A stretch of DNA of 44,730 nt from Paenibacillus ihuae (lineage in GTDB: Bacteria; Bacillota; Bacilli; Paenibacillales; Paenibacillaceae): assembly GCF_001368795.1 (NCBI RefSeq), contig NZ_LN831198.1:3702492-3747221 (forward strand). The letters run 5' to 3'. Positions 1-10,430 of the stretch are shown in pieces (the first letter of the stretch is position 1; each line of letters begins with the position of its first letter). The position numbers were made by a program, and so were the translations under genes. Under the pieces are notes generated by a model that searched no databases, had not been told where the DNA came from, and was given only the letters and a program-made list of their open reading frames with translations.

Positions 1-212
1 TGCAGATTTCTTGATTTGTACCGCTGTTCGCGGTGGAAATCCACAGACAGCATATGCTTCCGAAGCGAGCTTTCCTGCGGAAAGCTTTCAGGCGGACGCT
101 ACCGCTCCTCCAGTTCCAAAATCCCCCTCCGCCACTTTTCCCTATTTGTTAAGTTTCAAGTTCAATCTATATAGGACTTTATGTAATGCAGTTACCTCAG
201 GTACTTGTGCCA
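1..212. repeat. Non-coding, palindrome-containing stretch, possibly a dispersed intergenic repeat
   Basis: No supported gene lies here. Positions 68-86 form a perfect hairpin (AGCTTTCC, 3-nt loop, GGAAAGCT). It sits in a GC-rich stretch running to about 140, followed by AT-rich sequence up to the znuB stop. Its composition resembles intergenic repeat families I associate with Paenibacillus genomes, but only one copy is visible here, so the repeat call is an inference. Confidence 0.35.
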
Positions 213-1016
213 TTAGGCAGGCAGTCCCTTTTTGCCGATCAAGGTCAGGGTCAGCAGTGCAATGAGCAGGAGGACGATTGTCGCTCCGGGAGCGAGATTC
301 CATACACCAGCCACTACCAAACCACCGACTACGGCGATCTCCGCGATAATTACAGACAGCACCACCGATGACTTAAAGCTGCGTGACAGCAGCAGGCTAA
401 TAGCCACCGGAATGGTCAGCAGCGCCGACACGAGCAGTGAACCGACAATTTTGATTGCTGTGCTGATGACTAGTGCCGTCAGTACTGTAATCAGCATATT
501 GAGCACCTTTACAGGCAGCCCGCTGACACTCGCCGCATCCTCCTCAAAGCTGAGCAGGAAAAATTCTTTAAAGAACATCGTAACGACAACAACTACTGCA
601 ATGGTCACAATACCTACTACAACCAGATCTGTATTGTCGAGCGTATAGATACTTCCGAACAGATAGCTCATCACATCTGCATTATACCCTTTGCCCAAGG
701 TGAAGAACAGCGAGGCAAGCGCCACACCGCCTGACATAATAATGGCAATCGACAGCTCGGCGTAGCTTTTGTAAGCTTTCCGCAGCTTTTCAATGGCAAA
801 AGAAGCCATCACTGCAAAGATCAGACCAGCCCCAAGCGGATAAAAGCCGGTCAGAAAGCCCAGCGCCACCCCGGCAATGGTTACATGTGCCAGCGTATCT
901 CCGATCATGGACAAACGTCTTAAGACAAGAAAAACGCCTATAAGCGGCGCCGTGATACCGATCATCAGCCCGCCCGCAAGCGCCCGCTGAAAAAAGTCAC
1001 TGAATAGGATTTCCAA
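213..1016 (-). CDS. znuB: Zinc ABC transporter permease ZnuB
   Basis: Membrane permease of the high-affinity Zn(II) importer of the ABC-3 (ZnuB/AdcB) family, about 267 residues with multiple hydrophobic helices. The N-terminal sequence FFQRALAGGLMIGITAPLIG and the following VLRRLSMIGDTLAHV are typical of this family. I place the start at a TTG at 1016 because an AGAGGAG ribosome binding site lies 8 nt upstream. The further-upstream TTG at 1040 lacks one. It should work with ZnuC and ZnuA, but about 0.7 kb of non-coding sequence separates it from znuC, which is unusual for a normally compact operon. A manganese or iron substrate is possible for this family; zinc is favoured by the His-rich ZnuA and the Zur boxes upstream of znuA. 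Confidence 0.93.
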   Translation of the reverse strand: MEILFSDFFQRALAGGLMIGITAPLIGVFLVLRRLSMIGDTLAHVTIAGVALGFLTGFYPLGAGLIFAVMASFAIEKLRKAYKSYAELSIAIIMSGGVALASLFFTLGKGYNADVMSYLFGSIYTLDNTDLVVVGIVTIAVVVVVTMFFKEFFLLSFEEDAASVSGLPVKVLNMLITVLTALVISTAIKIVGSLLVSALLTIPVAISLLLSRSFKSSVVLSVIIAEIAVVGGLVVAGVWNLAPGATIVLLLIALLTLTLIGKKGLPA

Positions 1017-1713
1017 GATGATATCTCCTCTGAAATTCAATTACAATTAAACATTTCAAACCTTTTAGGAAAAGATTTTCGATCCCTCCCAAACCCTCCC
1101 TTCCAAGGGAGGGCCCCAAGGGCTCTGCCCTCTGGACACCCGCTTAAGTGCAACTGGCGTAGGAGGATCGCATACAGGTAACTAGATACTGCGGGGAAGG
1201 ATCGCTTTCGTCCCTTGCGGGACACGCTTAGCTTTAGAACATCTACTTAAAATTTCGGTTAATGCACGTAATCGCTTCTCCGGGTCAGCTCCCATGAAGC
1301 GTGGGACATTGATCGCTGCAAACAGAAGATTACCCAGCTGCACCTGCGTAGGTTTAATTGTATTTCGTACAATTAAATACGGCGGAAACCTGAGTTATAG
1401 CAGAATAACTGCATTCCATACAGCTATTTCTGGAGAAAAACACTGTTTGGGTAATTTCCGAAAATATAAGTGTACAAATTGCAATTAGAGGTTGCTTAAG
1501 AGCTGATTAGTTAGTTTTAATTGCAGAAAATACAGTTATTCTCAGCACGTTCAGCATACTCAACACATATAGCGCACATACCACAGATACTTTACCCAGC
1601 TTAAATGTACTTATAGCACCAATAACCACTTAGCTAGACTAATACATGCAGCGCACTTAGCTCATAACCTTTTTCTCACTTAGTCCGCAGGCATTCTGCG
1701 CAACACTTCTATC
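1017..1713. other. Gene-free, palindrome-rich spacer interrupting the znu operon
   Basis: About 700 nt without a convincing gene; the short ORFs here have no recognisable domain. Contents seen: a G/C-rich segment at about 1085-1145; a perfect 10-bp palindrome at 1353-1377 (TTTAATTGTA, loop TTTCG, TACAATTAAA); and a 10-bp inverted pair AGAATAACTG (1402-1411) and CAGTTATTCT (1533-1542). The motif TACAATTAAA recurs at about 1043-1052, just outside znuB. It may be an inserted MITE-like or dispersed repeat. Confidence 0.5.
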
Positions 1714-2463
1714 TTAAGTCAGCGTGTGCTGCAGGTTCTCTACCACGCAATCCTGGGCTTCGTGGGAGTGGCGGCAGTAAAAGTTGATTTTGCCGTTACT
1801 CTGCACCGGCTCATTGCCCAGATAGCTTTTGATCATGTCAATGTCATGCGACACCATTAGGAAGGTCATGTGATGGTGGGCATGCATATGGAAGATGAGA
1901 TCAAAAAATCCCGCCTGCGTCTCCGCGTCAATCCCTACCGTAGGCTCGTCCAAAATGAGCAGATCCGGATGGTTGATCAGCGCACGGGCCAGGAATACGC
2001 GCTGCTGCTGGCCGCCGGACAGCTGGCCTACTCTTTTCTCGGCGATATCCTGAATCCGCATCACTTCCAGCGCGTCCTCGCACTGGCGGTGCTGCGCTTT
2101 GGATACCCGGCGGATCAGGTTTTTATTATTGTAAAGGCCGGACAGCACCACTTCACGGACCGTGGCCGGGAACAGCGGATTGAAGGCATTTTTCTGCGGA
2201 ACATAGCCGATCCGTTCCCAATCCTTAAATTTGCGCACCGACTGGCCGAACAGCTTGATGTCACCGCCGGTTGGGGGCAGCAGGCCGACGATCATTTTCA
2301 TCAGTGTGGTTTTACCGGCTCCATTTGAACCGATAATGCCAAGAAAATCTCGTTCCTTCACCGTGTAATTCAGACCGGAAATAACCTTCTGCTCTCCGTA
2401 GGAGAAGGACAAATCCTGTATTTCAATCATATGCTGATGGCAGTCCAGGGATACCGATTGCAT
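1714..2463 (-). CDS. znuC: Zinc ABC transporter ATP-binding protein ZnuC
   Basis: Cytoplasmic ATPase of the Zn(II) importer, 249 residues. Walker A is GSNGAGKTT, the signature is LSGGQQQR, Walker B is LLILDEP and the switch histidine is in MVSHD. The length and the N-terminal IEIQDLSFSYGEQKVI match ZnuC/AdcC proteins. The start at 2463 has an AAAGGCGG site about 8 nt upstream. It lies 33 nt downstream of znuA on the same strand, so the two are almost certainly cotranscribed. The C-terminal tail contains several His residues (FYCRHSHEAQD), as is common in ZnuC-type ATPases. Confidence 0.96.
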   Translation of the reverse strand: MQSVSLDCHQHMIEIQDLSFSYGEQKVISGLNYTVKERDFLGIIGSNGAGKTTLMKMIVGLLPPTGGDIKLFGQSVRKFKDWERIGYVPQKNAFNPLFPATVREVVLSGLYNNKNLIRRVSKAQHRQCEDALEVMRIQDIAEKRVGQLSGGQQQRVFLARALINHPDLLILDEPTVGIDAETQAGFFDLIFHMHAHHHMTFLMVSHDIDMIKSYLGNEPVQSNGKINFYCRHSHEAQDCVVENLQHTLT

Positions 2464-2496
2464 GTGTTGTACCGCCTTTCCCTTATACTTTCCTTT

Positions 2497-3480
2497 TTAT
2501 TGTAAAGCCAGAATCAGATTTTGCAAATTTTTCTCCATCAAAGTGAAATAATTATCGCCGTTCTTCTCCTGCGCCTCGGTCAGTCCCTCCACCGGATTCA
2601 GTACCATCGTCTCCACACCCGCTTCGCCTGCCAGTGTTTTGGCCAGCTTATCGGAGACTAATTCTTCAAAAAAGATATAACGGATTCCTTCCTCTTTCAC
2701 GAGTGCAGCCAGGTTCACCAGATCCTGACCGCGCGGCTCTGAATCCGGCGACAAGCCCATAATGGCATGCTGGGTCAGGCTATAGTCGCGTGCCAGATAA
2801 GCAAAAGCCTGATGGGAGACGACAATCTCATTATTCGGCATCTTGGCAAGCTCCGTCTTGAATTTAGTGTCCAAAGCCTGCAGTCGCTCAGCAAGCTTGT
2901 TATAGCGCTCCTCATAGCCCTCTTTATGCTCAGGATCTACAGCAATCAGACTCTCTTTAATATTCTCCGCCATGATCAGCGCCGATTTCGGACTTACCCA
3001 CGTATGGGGATCCGTATGCAGGCTGTCCGTGCTCTCTTCCGCCGCATGATTCTCCGCATCTTCAGCTTCACCGTGATCATGTTCATCTTCTTCGTCAGTC
3101 ATAATATAATCCACACCCTGGCTGACTTCAACAGCCTTGGTTTCACTGTCGCTTTCCAGACTTTTCAGGAAATTCGGCACCCATCCCTCAAGGCCTGCTC
3201 CATTGTACAGGAACAGTTGTGCCTTGGAGGTATTGATGATGTCCTGGCTGCGCGGCGTCCAGTCATGGGGCTCCACCCCAACCGGCAGCAGATTGATCGC
3301 ATTAACATTTTCTCCGCCAATTTCACCGGCAAATTCATATATGGGATAAAAAGTTGTGACCACGTTTACTTTACCCTCGACAATATTCCCGCTGCTTTTG
3401 GTGCCGCAGGCTGCGAGCATCAGAAGAACCGGCAGGGCAAGCGTAAGCAGCATTCCTCGGTGCAAATCTTTGAAAGACAT
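2497..3480 (-). CDS. znuA: Zinc-binding lipoprotein ZnuA (AdcA-type)
   Basis: Extracytoplasmic Zn(II)-binding protein of the cluster A-I family, 327 residues, lipid-anchored (lipobox LMLAAC near residue 25). It captures zinc and delivers it to ZnuB. Visible metal-site elements are VEPHDWTP, the His/Asp/Glu-rich loop around residues 130-155 (DEEDEHDHGEAED), DPHTWVSP and VVSHQAFAYLA. The acidic His-rich loop is characteristic of zinc rather than manganese members. It is the first gene of the znu transcription unit, and two Zur-like palindromes lie just upstream, one overlapping the -10. Expression is therefore expected under zinc limitation. Confidence 0.95.
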   Translation of the reverse strand: MSFKDLHRGMLLTLALPVLLMLAACGTKSSGNIVEGKVNVVTTFYPIYEFAGEIGGENVNAINLLPVGVEPHDWTPRSQDIINTSKAQLFLYNGAGLEGWVPNFLKSLESDSETKAVEVSQGVDYIMTDEEDEHDHGEAEDAENHAAEESTDSLHTDPHTWVSPKSALIMAENIKESLIAVDPEHKEGYEERYNKLAERLQALDTKFKTELAKMPNNEIVVSHQAFAYLARDYSLTQHAIMGLSPDSEPRGQDLVNLAALVKEEGIRYIFFEELVSDKLAKTLAGEAGVETMVLNPVEGLTEAQEKNGDNYFTLMEKNLQNLILALQ

Positions 3481-3498
3481 AATAACTATCGACTCCTT

Positions 3499-3518
3499 AA
3501 ATCGTAAATTTTACTATG
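3499..3518 (-). promoter_or_regulatory. Second Zur-like box in the znuA leader
   Basis: Imperfect palindrome on the + strand, AATCGTAAA-T-TTTACTATG at 3500-3518. It resembles the Bacillus Zur consensus, whose arms are AATCGTAAT and ATTACGATT. It is weaker than the neighbouring box at 3527-3545. Confidence 0.5.
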
Positions 3519-3522
3519 AGAA

Positions 3523-3545
3523 TTATAATAGTAATGGTTACGATA
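3523..3545 (-). promoter_or_regulatory. znuA promoter -10 with overlapping Zur box
   Basis: The + strand palindrome AATAGTAAT-G-GTTACGATA at 3527-3545 matches the Bacillus subtilis Zur operator (AATCGTAAT-N-ATTACGATT) at 16 of 18 arm positions. On the minus strand a TATAAT -10 hexamer sits at about 3522-3527, so a bound repressor would block RNA polymerase. This supports zinc-dependent repression of znuACB and the Zur assignment of the Fur-family gene at 6301-6762. Confidence 0.75.
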
Positions 3546-3576
3546 AGTCAACACCGAACTCTCCATTACGGCAGGA

Positions 3577-3620
3577 TGAAAAAGAACGCCTGCAGCCGTT
3601 CCCGGCATACTGGCGTTCTT
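3577..3620 (-). terminator. Rho-independent terminator of metG
   Basis: On the minus strand, AAGAACGCC pairs with GGCGTTCTT around a loop of about 21 nt, followed by a T-rich tail. It lies immediately after the metG stop and before the znuA promoter. Confidence 0.8.
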
Positions 3621-3640
3621 GTCATCCTATTGATTCAGCC

Positions 3641-5674
<2,034 letters not shown>

Positions 5675-5715
5675 TCATCCTTTCGTCATTGCAAATCTCT
5701 TAACACAAATTAACG

Positions 5716-6010
5716 CAAAAAACTCCCGCCCCTATATGGGGCGAGAGTATACTCACGCGATACCACCCAAAGTTCCCCGGCTCTTCACAGAGCACAGGCT
5801 TCGCCAGTTCCCCGTAAGGGAACTGTCCATTAACGCTGGAACACGCTGTTATCTTACCAGAGTCGGCTTATTAGCCGCTCCTGCTCGAACACAGTTCCTC
5901 CCGGACCATATTCAATCTGTGTACCATACCGGTTCCCAGCGCTCCCGGCTCTCTGTAATGGCCAACCCGATCTACTCATCCGTTCCTCGGAATTCTTGTT
6001 ATTCTCCAAA
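5716..6010 (-). ncRNA. T-box leader (tRNA-Met responsive) of metG
   Basis: The minus-strand leader shows the parts of a T-box riboswitch. A Stem I region contains AGAGAGCCGGGA. The probable specifier codon is ATG at 5907-5909, within GAATATGGTC. The T-box sequence is TGGGTGGTATCGCG at about 5757-5770. The terminator is CTCTCGCCCC paired with GGGGCGGGAG plus a T-run at 5716-5748. Uncharged tRNA-Met should stabilise the antiterminator and allow metG transcription. The codon assignment rests on its position in the specifier loop and on the downstream gene. Confidence 0.9.
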
Positions 6011-6039
6011 ATATACCCAAAAATAACCCGCCCTGTCAA
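6010..6039 (-). promoter_or_regulatory. Promoter of the metG T-box leader
   Basis: On the minus strand, TTGACA (6034-6039) is separated by 18 nt from TATATT (6010-6015), a strong sigma-A type promoter. Its -35 overlaps the end of yidD, so the metG unit begins inside the last codons of the upstream gene. Confidence 0.7.
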
Positions 6040-6299
6040 GTCGTGCGGGCAGAGCTCTCACCTGGCGGCTGATCATCCCGCGGTGGTACAGGGTCCAGCC
6101 CTCCGGGATGGAAGGGATGGCATCTGGCAATCCGCTTTGCGGCGAGCCATGAGCCCTTCACCGGACCGTGCACTTCAATCGCCTCAAGCGCGTATGCTGA
6201 GCATGTCGGATAGAACCGGCAGGTCGCAGGCTTCAGCGGCGAGATGAACTTGCGGTACACCCGGATAGGTGCCTGAACCGTTCTGCGCAGGCTAGCCAT
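6036..6299 (-). CDS. yidD: Membrane protein insertion efficiency factor YidD
   Basis: Small membrane-associated protein (87 residues from the chosen start) that assists YidC/SecYEG-dependent insertion. Diagnostic motifs are present: [31 protein letters not shown], shown here only by position (about residues 9-39), then [21 protein letters not shown]. The start ATG at 6299 follows the stop of the Fur-family gene by 1 nt, suggesting translational coupling. The ORF is open further upstream but would run into the regulator gene. yidD next to a Fur-family gene is not a functional link I recognise. Confidence 0.92.
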   Translation of the reverse strand: MASLRRTVQAPIRVYRKFISPLKPATCRFYPTCSAYALEAIEVHGPVKGSWLAAKRIARCHPFHPGGLDPVPPRDDQPPGESSARTT

Positions 6300-6300
6300 G

Positions 6301-6762
6301 TCAGCGGCCTTCTTTGCCGTGAGCCGCAAGGGCTGACTCTTCTTCACGGCTGCTTTCACATTCCTTGCAGTAACCGAACACCTCAAATTTATGCTTGACT
6401 ACCCGGAACTGATCCGGGGTATCCGTTAAATTCATCGGGCAGAAATGGATCGGGTAAGTCTTCATGCATTGAAGGCATATCATATGATGATGATGGTGGT
6501 CCTGACTGCAGCTGGCTTTGAATTTGACGCCTTCTTCAAATACCACCTGCTCCAGCACGCCGAGCTCCTCCATTACACGCAGGTTGCGGTAGACCGTATC
6601 GAAGCTAAGTCCGCTGTACTTGCGCCCCATATGATCGTAAACATCCTTCGCCGACAAATATCCCGTATTCTCGCCGAATAATTTGGCAAGCGTTTTGCGC
6701 TGATCGGTGATTCGCAGACCCTGCCCCGACATTGCTTCCAGTATTTGTTCTGTCGACAGCAT
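6301..6762 (-). CDS. zur: Fur-family repressor, probably Zur
   Basis: Metal-dependent DNA-binding regulator, about 153 residues. It has an N-terminal winged helix ([34 protein letters not shown]), then a dimerisation domain with the [11 protein letters not shown] cluster and the distal pair CKEC. The two CxxC motifs form the structural zinc site of this family. A Zur role is inferred from Zur boxes at nearby znuA; PerR or Fur cannot be excluded by sequence alone. The start at 6762 has GGGAG 8 nt upstream; ATG at 6789 and TTG at 6819 are alternatives. A TATAAT-like -10 is present at 6872-6877. Confidence 0.85.
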   Translation of the reverse strand: MLSTEQILEAMSGQGLRITDQRKTLAKLFGENTGYLSAKDVYDHMGRKYSGLSFDTVYRNLRVMEELGVLEQVVFEEGVKFKASCSQDHHHHHMICLQCMKTYPIHFCPMNLTDTPDQFRVVKHKFEVFGYCKECESSREEESALAAHGKEGR

Positions 6763-6901
6763 TCGCTCATCTCCCATAACATAAGTCATTGTTGTTGCAC
6801 TCTCTTTATAATGCCCCAAAACAAAAGCTCCGTCAATGAAGCGCCGCAGCGGATTTCACCTGTTAAGAGTAATTATAGTACATCCGCTAACCTGCAGATA
6901 T

Positions 6902-6944
6902 AAAAAAACCGGCCAAAGCTCCACAAGGAAGCCTTAGCCGGTTT
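6902..6944 (-). terminator. Terminator of the secreted stalk/PKD protein gene
   Basis: On the minus strand, AAACCGGCTAAGGCTT pairs with AAGCTTTGGCCGGTTT (one or two mismatches), followed by TTTT. It lies just past the stop of the gene ending at 6970. Confidence 0.85.
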
Positions 6945-6969
6945 GAATTACACATACTCAATGAATCCC

Positions 6970-9189
6970 TTATTGCTTCAATGCCGGAAGCGGCGTGAAG
7001 ACAAAGTTAACCGGAAGATTACTTCCGGAGGCGACGGAGAATACGATATCTACCGGACCTTCATAATTGCCGGAGCGGTAGACTATAGCATTCATATCCG
7101 AGCTGGACAGGTTGCCTTTATTCGGCAGGTTGACAATGGTATTATTCACCATCAATGAGCCAAGATAATTGCCTCCGCGCGGGTTAAACGTAATCAGGGT
7201 GTTTGGTGCAACACGTTCAAGTCTGATTTTGTACAGCACACCGAAGTTTCCGGCATTGGACGCTGTGGTTCCGGTCATAGGGTCCATACCAATCAGATTC
7301 AAGTCGTTCTTGTTATCACCAAGCACCAGCTTAGCTTGTGTAGCTCCGACCACATCGCTCACATTAATGATCCGTGTGGAATTCGGATACGTTCCGCGGT
7401 TATGCACGCCATCACGGTCCAGAATCGGCAGTGTTGGCAGCAGAGCCACAGGATCCTTACTTTCTTCGACCATCACCACATTGTATTGAACCGTGAGGTC
7501 GCTGAACAGATCAGCACTAAGAGACAGTACTTCACCCGGCTTCATGGATACTTTATTAATATCCGTCAGTATTGGCATGCTCTGGCCTGGCTGTAGCGTC
7601 ACGGAGCTGTATTTTTCATTAGTCAGCATAGAAGTGTAATATTTCTGGATCGAGATTTTACCGGTATATTCCGGGGAAGTAACCGGACCGGCGATCCCGG
7701 AATATTGCGTTGTAATAGTGGTTGGGTACAGATTATTGTTGGTCGCGATAACATACAGCTTCTGTCTCGTAGACATATTGTTCATGTGATGAACAAGGAA
7801 GCGTGTCTTGCCGACCGCGGTTTCACGGTACAATATACCTTCCGAATTAACAGTCTCCGGACTGTTACTGCGGATCAGTAAATAATCCTCTGATGAAGTA
7901 GTATTAGCTACATTAGTCAATCCAGGAATCATTCCGCCGTCCATAGAAATAATGTCTCCCGGTATAGTGAACAGCTTCGCTACTTCATCCTGGGTATATA
8001 ATTGTTCGCTGGTAATATTAATGGTTTTCTCAAATGTGCTGCTCAGACCGTGCTTATCCGTTACTTTTAATTGAATCGACACCGGACCGGGATTAAAGAA
8101 TGCTAAAGCGCGATTTGTCCACTCAGTGGTCAGTGTTTCATTTTCCGGATCATAGCTTAGATCAGTCATGGTTACCGGCTCACCCATCTTGTACTCTTCT
8201 TTGTTGGTTGTGAAGTTAGCGACCGGCGGCTGGTTAGGCTGCAGCACATTGATCGTCACAGAATAAGGGTCACTTAACACCCCGTTTGCATCCCGGACGG
8301 AATAAGTTACTGTATAATACCCCGGCTGATCATACATATCCTGCTTATTACCGCTCCAGATTTCCTCAACAATGGGTGTTCCATTTGGAGAAGAACTAGT
8401 GGTGTTATAAGTAATATAAGTCTGGCCGGCATAAATTTCAGTCGGCTGAACACTAAATGTAGCTGTAGGCTTGGTGTTCAGCGTCAGAATAACACGCTTC
8501 CCTATGTTATCAACGGTATATGGAATGTTGAGAGCAGCAGTTATAGAGGTCAACGGAACCATAAAGGTTCCTTTGTATTGATAAGCCGGCCCCTTCATTG
8601 TCTTTGGACTGCCGTTCACTGTATAAATTTTGCTGTCCGTTTTAAAGCGCATCACACTGGTACCTTTTGTAACAATGACTTCTTTGGTTTTGTAATCATA
8701 GGTGTAACTTACGCCCACCATCTCCACCATAGCGCGAATGGAAACGTAGGATACGCCGTTTTTGACGGCCATCGGCTGATTGGCCAGATAAGGCGTGCCG
8801 TTCTTGTACATTTTGTTGCTGTTCATCATCAGTATAAGCTGATTGGAGGTTGCTGCATAAACGGCTGTCACAGTGTTTACCGGCTGGGTCGGAATCGCTT
8901 CAGTCGCAGCGGGAACCGTTGTTTCCGATGGAACCGGAGTTACTGCCGGATCTGTTGTTGGCGTAGGAATTGGAGTTGCAGTTGGTATAACCGTTGCGGC
9001 TGGAACTTCACTTGGCAGCGGATCCGTAGCCTCCGGCTGAACCGTTACCTCAGACACCTGAGCAGCTTCTGCTGCGTAAATAGTGCTGGATACCCCTGCG
9101 GTATTTACCGGTACGGCAAAAGCCGGAACGGCTGCTGCAGCTTGCGATACAGCCAATGCAGCGACTAATGTTAGTTTTTTCAAATCCAT
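6970..9189 (-). CDS. Secreted copper-amine-oxidase-type stalk domain protein with PKD-like repeats
   Basis: 739-residue exported protein of unknown role. Residues 1-26 are a Sec signal peptide ending AVPAFA. Residues about 50-105 are a Pro/Thr-rich linker. A copper amine oxidase N-terminal (stalk) domain follows at about 118-232 (VKNGVSYVSIRAMVEMVGV, KEVIVTKGTSVMRF, KRVILTL). Two Ig/PKD-like domains come next (about 240-310; about 318-393, with PVANFTTNKEEYKMGEPVT). The rest is a beta-rich C-terminal region without a domain I recognise. No LPXTG or SLH anchor was seen. The start is supported by AAGGAG 8-9 nt upstream. It is likely a cell-surface or secreted protein; no enzyme activity should be inferred from the stalk domain name. 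Confidence 0.88.
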   Translation of the reverse strand: MDLKKLTLVAALAVSQAAAAVPAFAVPVNTAGVSSTIYAAEAAQVSEVTVQPEATDPLPSEVPAATVIPTATPIPTPTTDPAVTPVPSETTVPAATEAIPTQPVNTVTAVYAATSNQLILMMNSNKMYKNGTPYLANQPMAVKNGVSYVSIRAMVEMVGVSYTYDYKTKEVIVTKGTSVMRFKTDSKIYTVNGSPKTMKGPAYQYKGTFMVPLTSITAALNIPYTVDNIGKRVILTLNTKPTATFSVQPTEIYAGQTYITYNTTSSSPNGTPIVEEIWSGNKQDMYDQPGYYTVTYSVRDANGVLSDPYSVTINVLQPNQPPVANFTTNKEEYKMGEPVTMTDLSYDPENETLTTEWTNRALAFFNPGPVSIQLKVTDKHGLSSTFEKTINITSEQLYTQDEVAKLFTIPGDIISMDGGMIPGLTNVANTTSSEDYLLIRSNSPETVNSEGILYRETAVGKTRFLVHHMNNMSTRQKLYVIATNNNLYPTTITTQYSGIAGPVTSPEYTGKISIQKYYTSMLTNEKYSSVTLQPGQSMPILTDINKVSMKPGEVLSLSADLFSDLTVQYNVVMVEESKDPVALLPTLPILDRDGVHNRGTYPNSTRIINVSDVVGATQAKLVLGDNKNDLNLIGMDPMTGTTASNAGNFGVLYKIRLERVAPNTLITFNPRGGNYLGSLMVNNTIVNLPNKGNLSSSDMNAIVYRSGNYEGPVDIVFSVASGSNLPVNFVFTPLPALKQ

Positions 9190-9541
9190 GGTATGACTCC
9201 TTCTGCTCCCATTTGTAGTCTATAAGGCAGTAATTTTATCTCTCTGATCCTTATATTCCCCGCAAAACATAATCCTCCTCAAAAGCCGGCAGGTAATGTT
9301 TTGCCACGTCCATTTTACAAAACATAGTATTAGACGCATCCAACCTCAAAAAGTTTCATTCAGTGTAAATAAAAAGTAACTCGAAAATACATTTTTTACT
9401 TCACCTTACAGTTACTCGATAAGAAGTGCAGCCAGCATACACCTTTATAATCAGACTTCCAGCAGCACACAAAAACACACCACAGAACCTAGATCATACC
9501 ATTGCCTGCATCTCCAGTAAACATTTTTGCCCCTGCTCTTC
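9190..9541. other. Intergenic region upstream of the stalk/PKD gene
   Basis: AT-rich, no gene seen. It must hold the promoter of the minus-strand gene starting at 9189. The words AGTAACTCGA (about 9368) and AGTTACTCGATAAG (about 9410) form a short near-repeat. No clear -35/-10 pair was assigned. Confidence 0.4.
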
Positions 9542-9586
9542 AAACAACAAAGACGATTCCCCTTAAACAGTAAGGTTAATCGTCTT
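9542..9586 (-). terminator. Terminator of the sugar ABC / two-component operon
   Basis: A hairpin with arms AAGACGATT and AATCGTCTT (extended by imperfect pairing), followed on the minus strand by a T-rich tail. It lies about 55 nt after the response regulator stop. Confidence 0.75.
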
Positions 9587-9641
9587 CTCCGGTAAGCAGT
9601 CCTGTTGACCTGTCATTTAATTGTCCGGAATACAGGCTTTA

Positions 9642-10430
9642 TTACGTCTCCGAGCGTTTCTTCTGATCACGGTATTCTTTGGGCGTCATTCCCGTCTGTT
9701 TCTGAAACACTTTAGTAAAATAACGCCGCTCCTGATACCCTACCCCCGAGCTGATCGCCGTAATGCTCTTGTCCGTGCTGGAGAGCATGAATTTGGCTGC
9801 TTCTATCCGCTGCTGGGTGACATATTCCACAAAGGTCATCGCAAAACGGTTTTTGAACAACAGGCAGAAATAGCTGCTGCTGATACCGATCCTGCCCGCA
9901 ACCTCCTCTATCCCGAGATCATAACTCAGCCGCTCGGAAATAATTTTTGCCGCCAGATTCATCAGCTGGTCCGGTGTTTTTTTGGCCGAATCCTCTGCGG
10001 CAGGCAGCTCCTGAAACAACGGGATGCTATTGTACAATTTGTCCTTATACTGTCTATTGCGGATTTGTGTGCCGATTTCACGCACTTTGTTGCCAAGCTC
10101 TCCGTAATGAATCGGCTTGCAGATATATTCTTTCACCCCAAGCCGGATGGCTTCTCTGGCGTAATCGAATTCCTGATATCCGCTCAGCAGCAGCACCTCG
10201 CTCTCCAGACCCATTTCACGCAGCTTGCCAATGAACGTCAGTCCGTCCATCATCGGCATGCGGATATCACAGAGTACAAGATCCGGCGCCTCTTCCTCGG
10301 CAATCCTCAGTGCCTCCATGCCGCTGCGGGCCATGCCTGCAACTTCCATCCCCATCTCCTGCCAAGGCAGCACTCTGTTGAGATTGTTAAGGATAGGGGC
10401 TTCATCGTCAACCAATAATACTTTTAGCAT
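9642..10430 (-). CDS. YesN-type response regulator with AraC DNA-binding domain
   Basis: About 262 residues. The N-terminal receiver (MLKVLLVDDEAPILNN; phospho-acceptor Asp in LCDIRMP) is joined to a C-terminal AraC/XylS double helix-turn-helix (VAGRIGISSSYFCLLFKNRF; GYQERRYFTKVFQKQTGMTPKEYR). The start at 10430 was chosen because the receiver begins there; upstream in-frame sequence is shadow of the kinase gene. The gene overlaps the kinase 3' end by about 23 nt, indicating translational coupling. It is predicted to control the adjacent sugar ABC genes in response to its kinase, the usual arrangement in Paenibacillus. Confidence 0.93.
   Translation of the reverse strand: MLKVLLVDDEAPILNNLNRVLPWQEMGMEVAGMARSGMEALRIAEEEAPDLVLCDIRMPMMDGLTFIGKLREMGLESEVLLLSGYQEFDYAREAIRLGVKEYICKPIHYGELGNKVREIGTQIRNRQYKDKLYNSIPLFQELPAAEDSAKKTPDQLMNLAAKIISERLSYDLGIEEVAGRIGISSSYFCLLFKNRFAMTFVEYVTQQRIEAAKFMLSSTDKSITAISSGVGYQERRYFTKVFQKQTGMTPKEYRDQKKRSET

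Noticed and set aside
11..371. Short + strand ORFs at the left end
   Set aside because: They overlap the palindromic non-coding stretch and the znuB 3' end in antisense; composition is not protein-like.
1294..1488. 64-codon + strand ORF in the znu spacer
   Set aside because: No ribosome binding site or domain; spans the palindromes.
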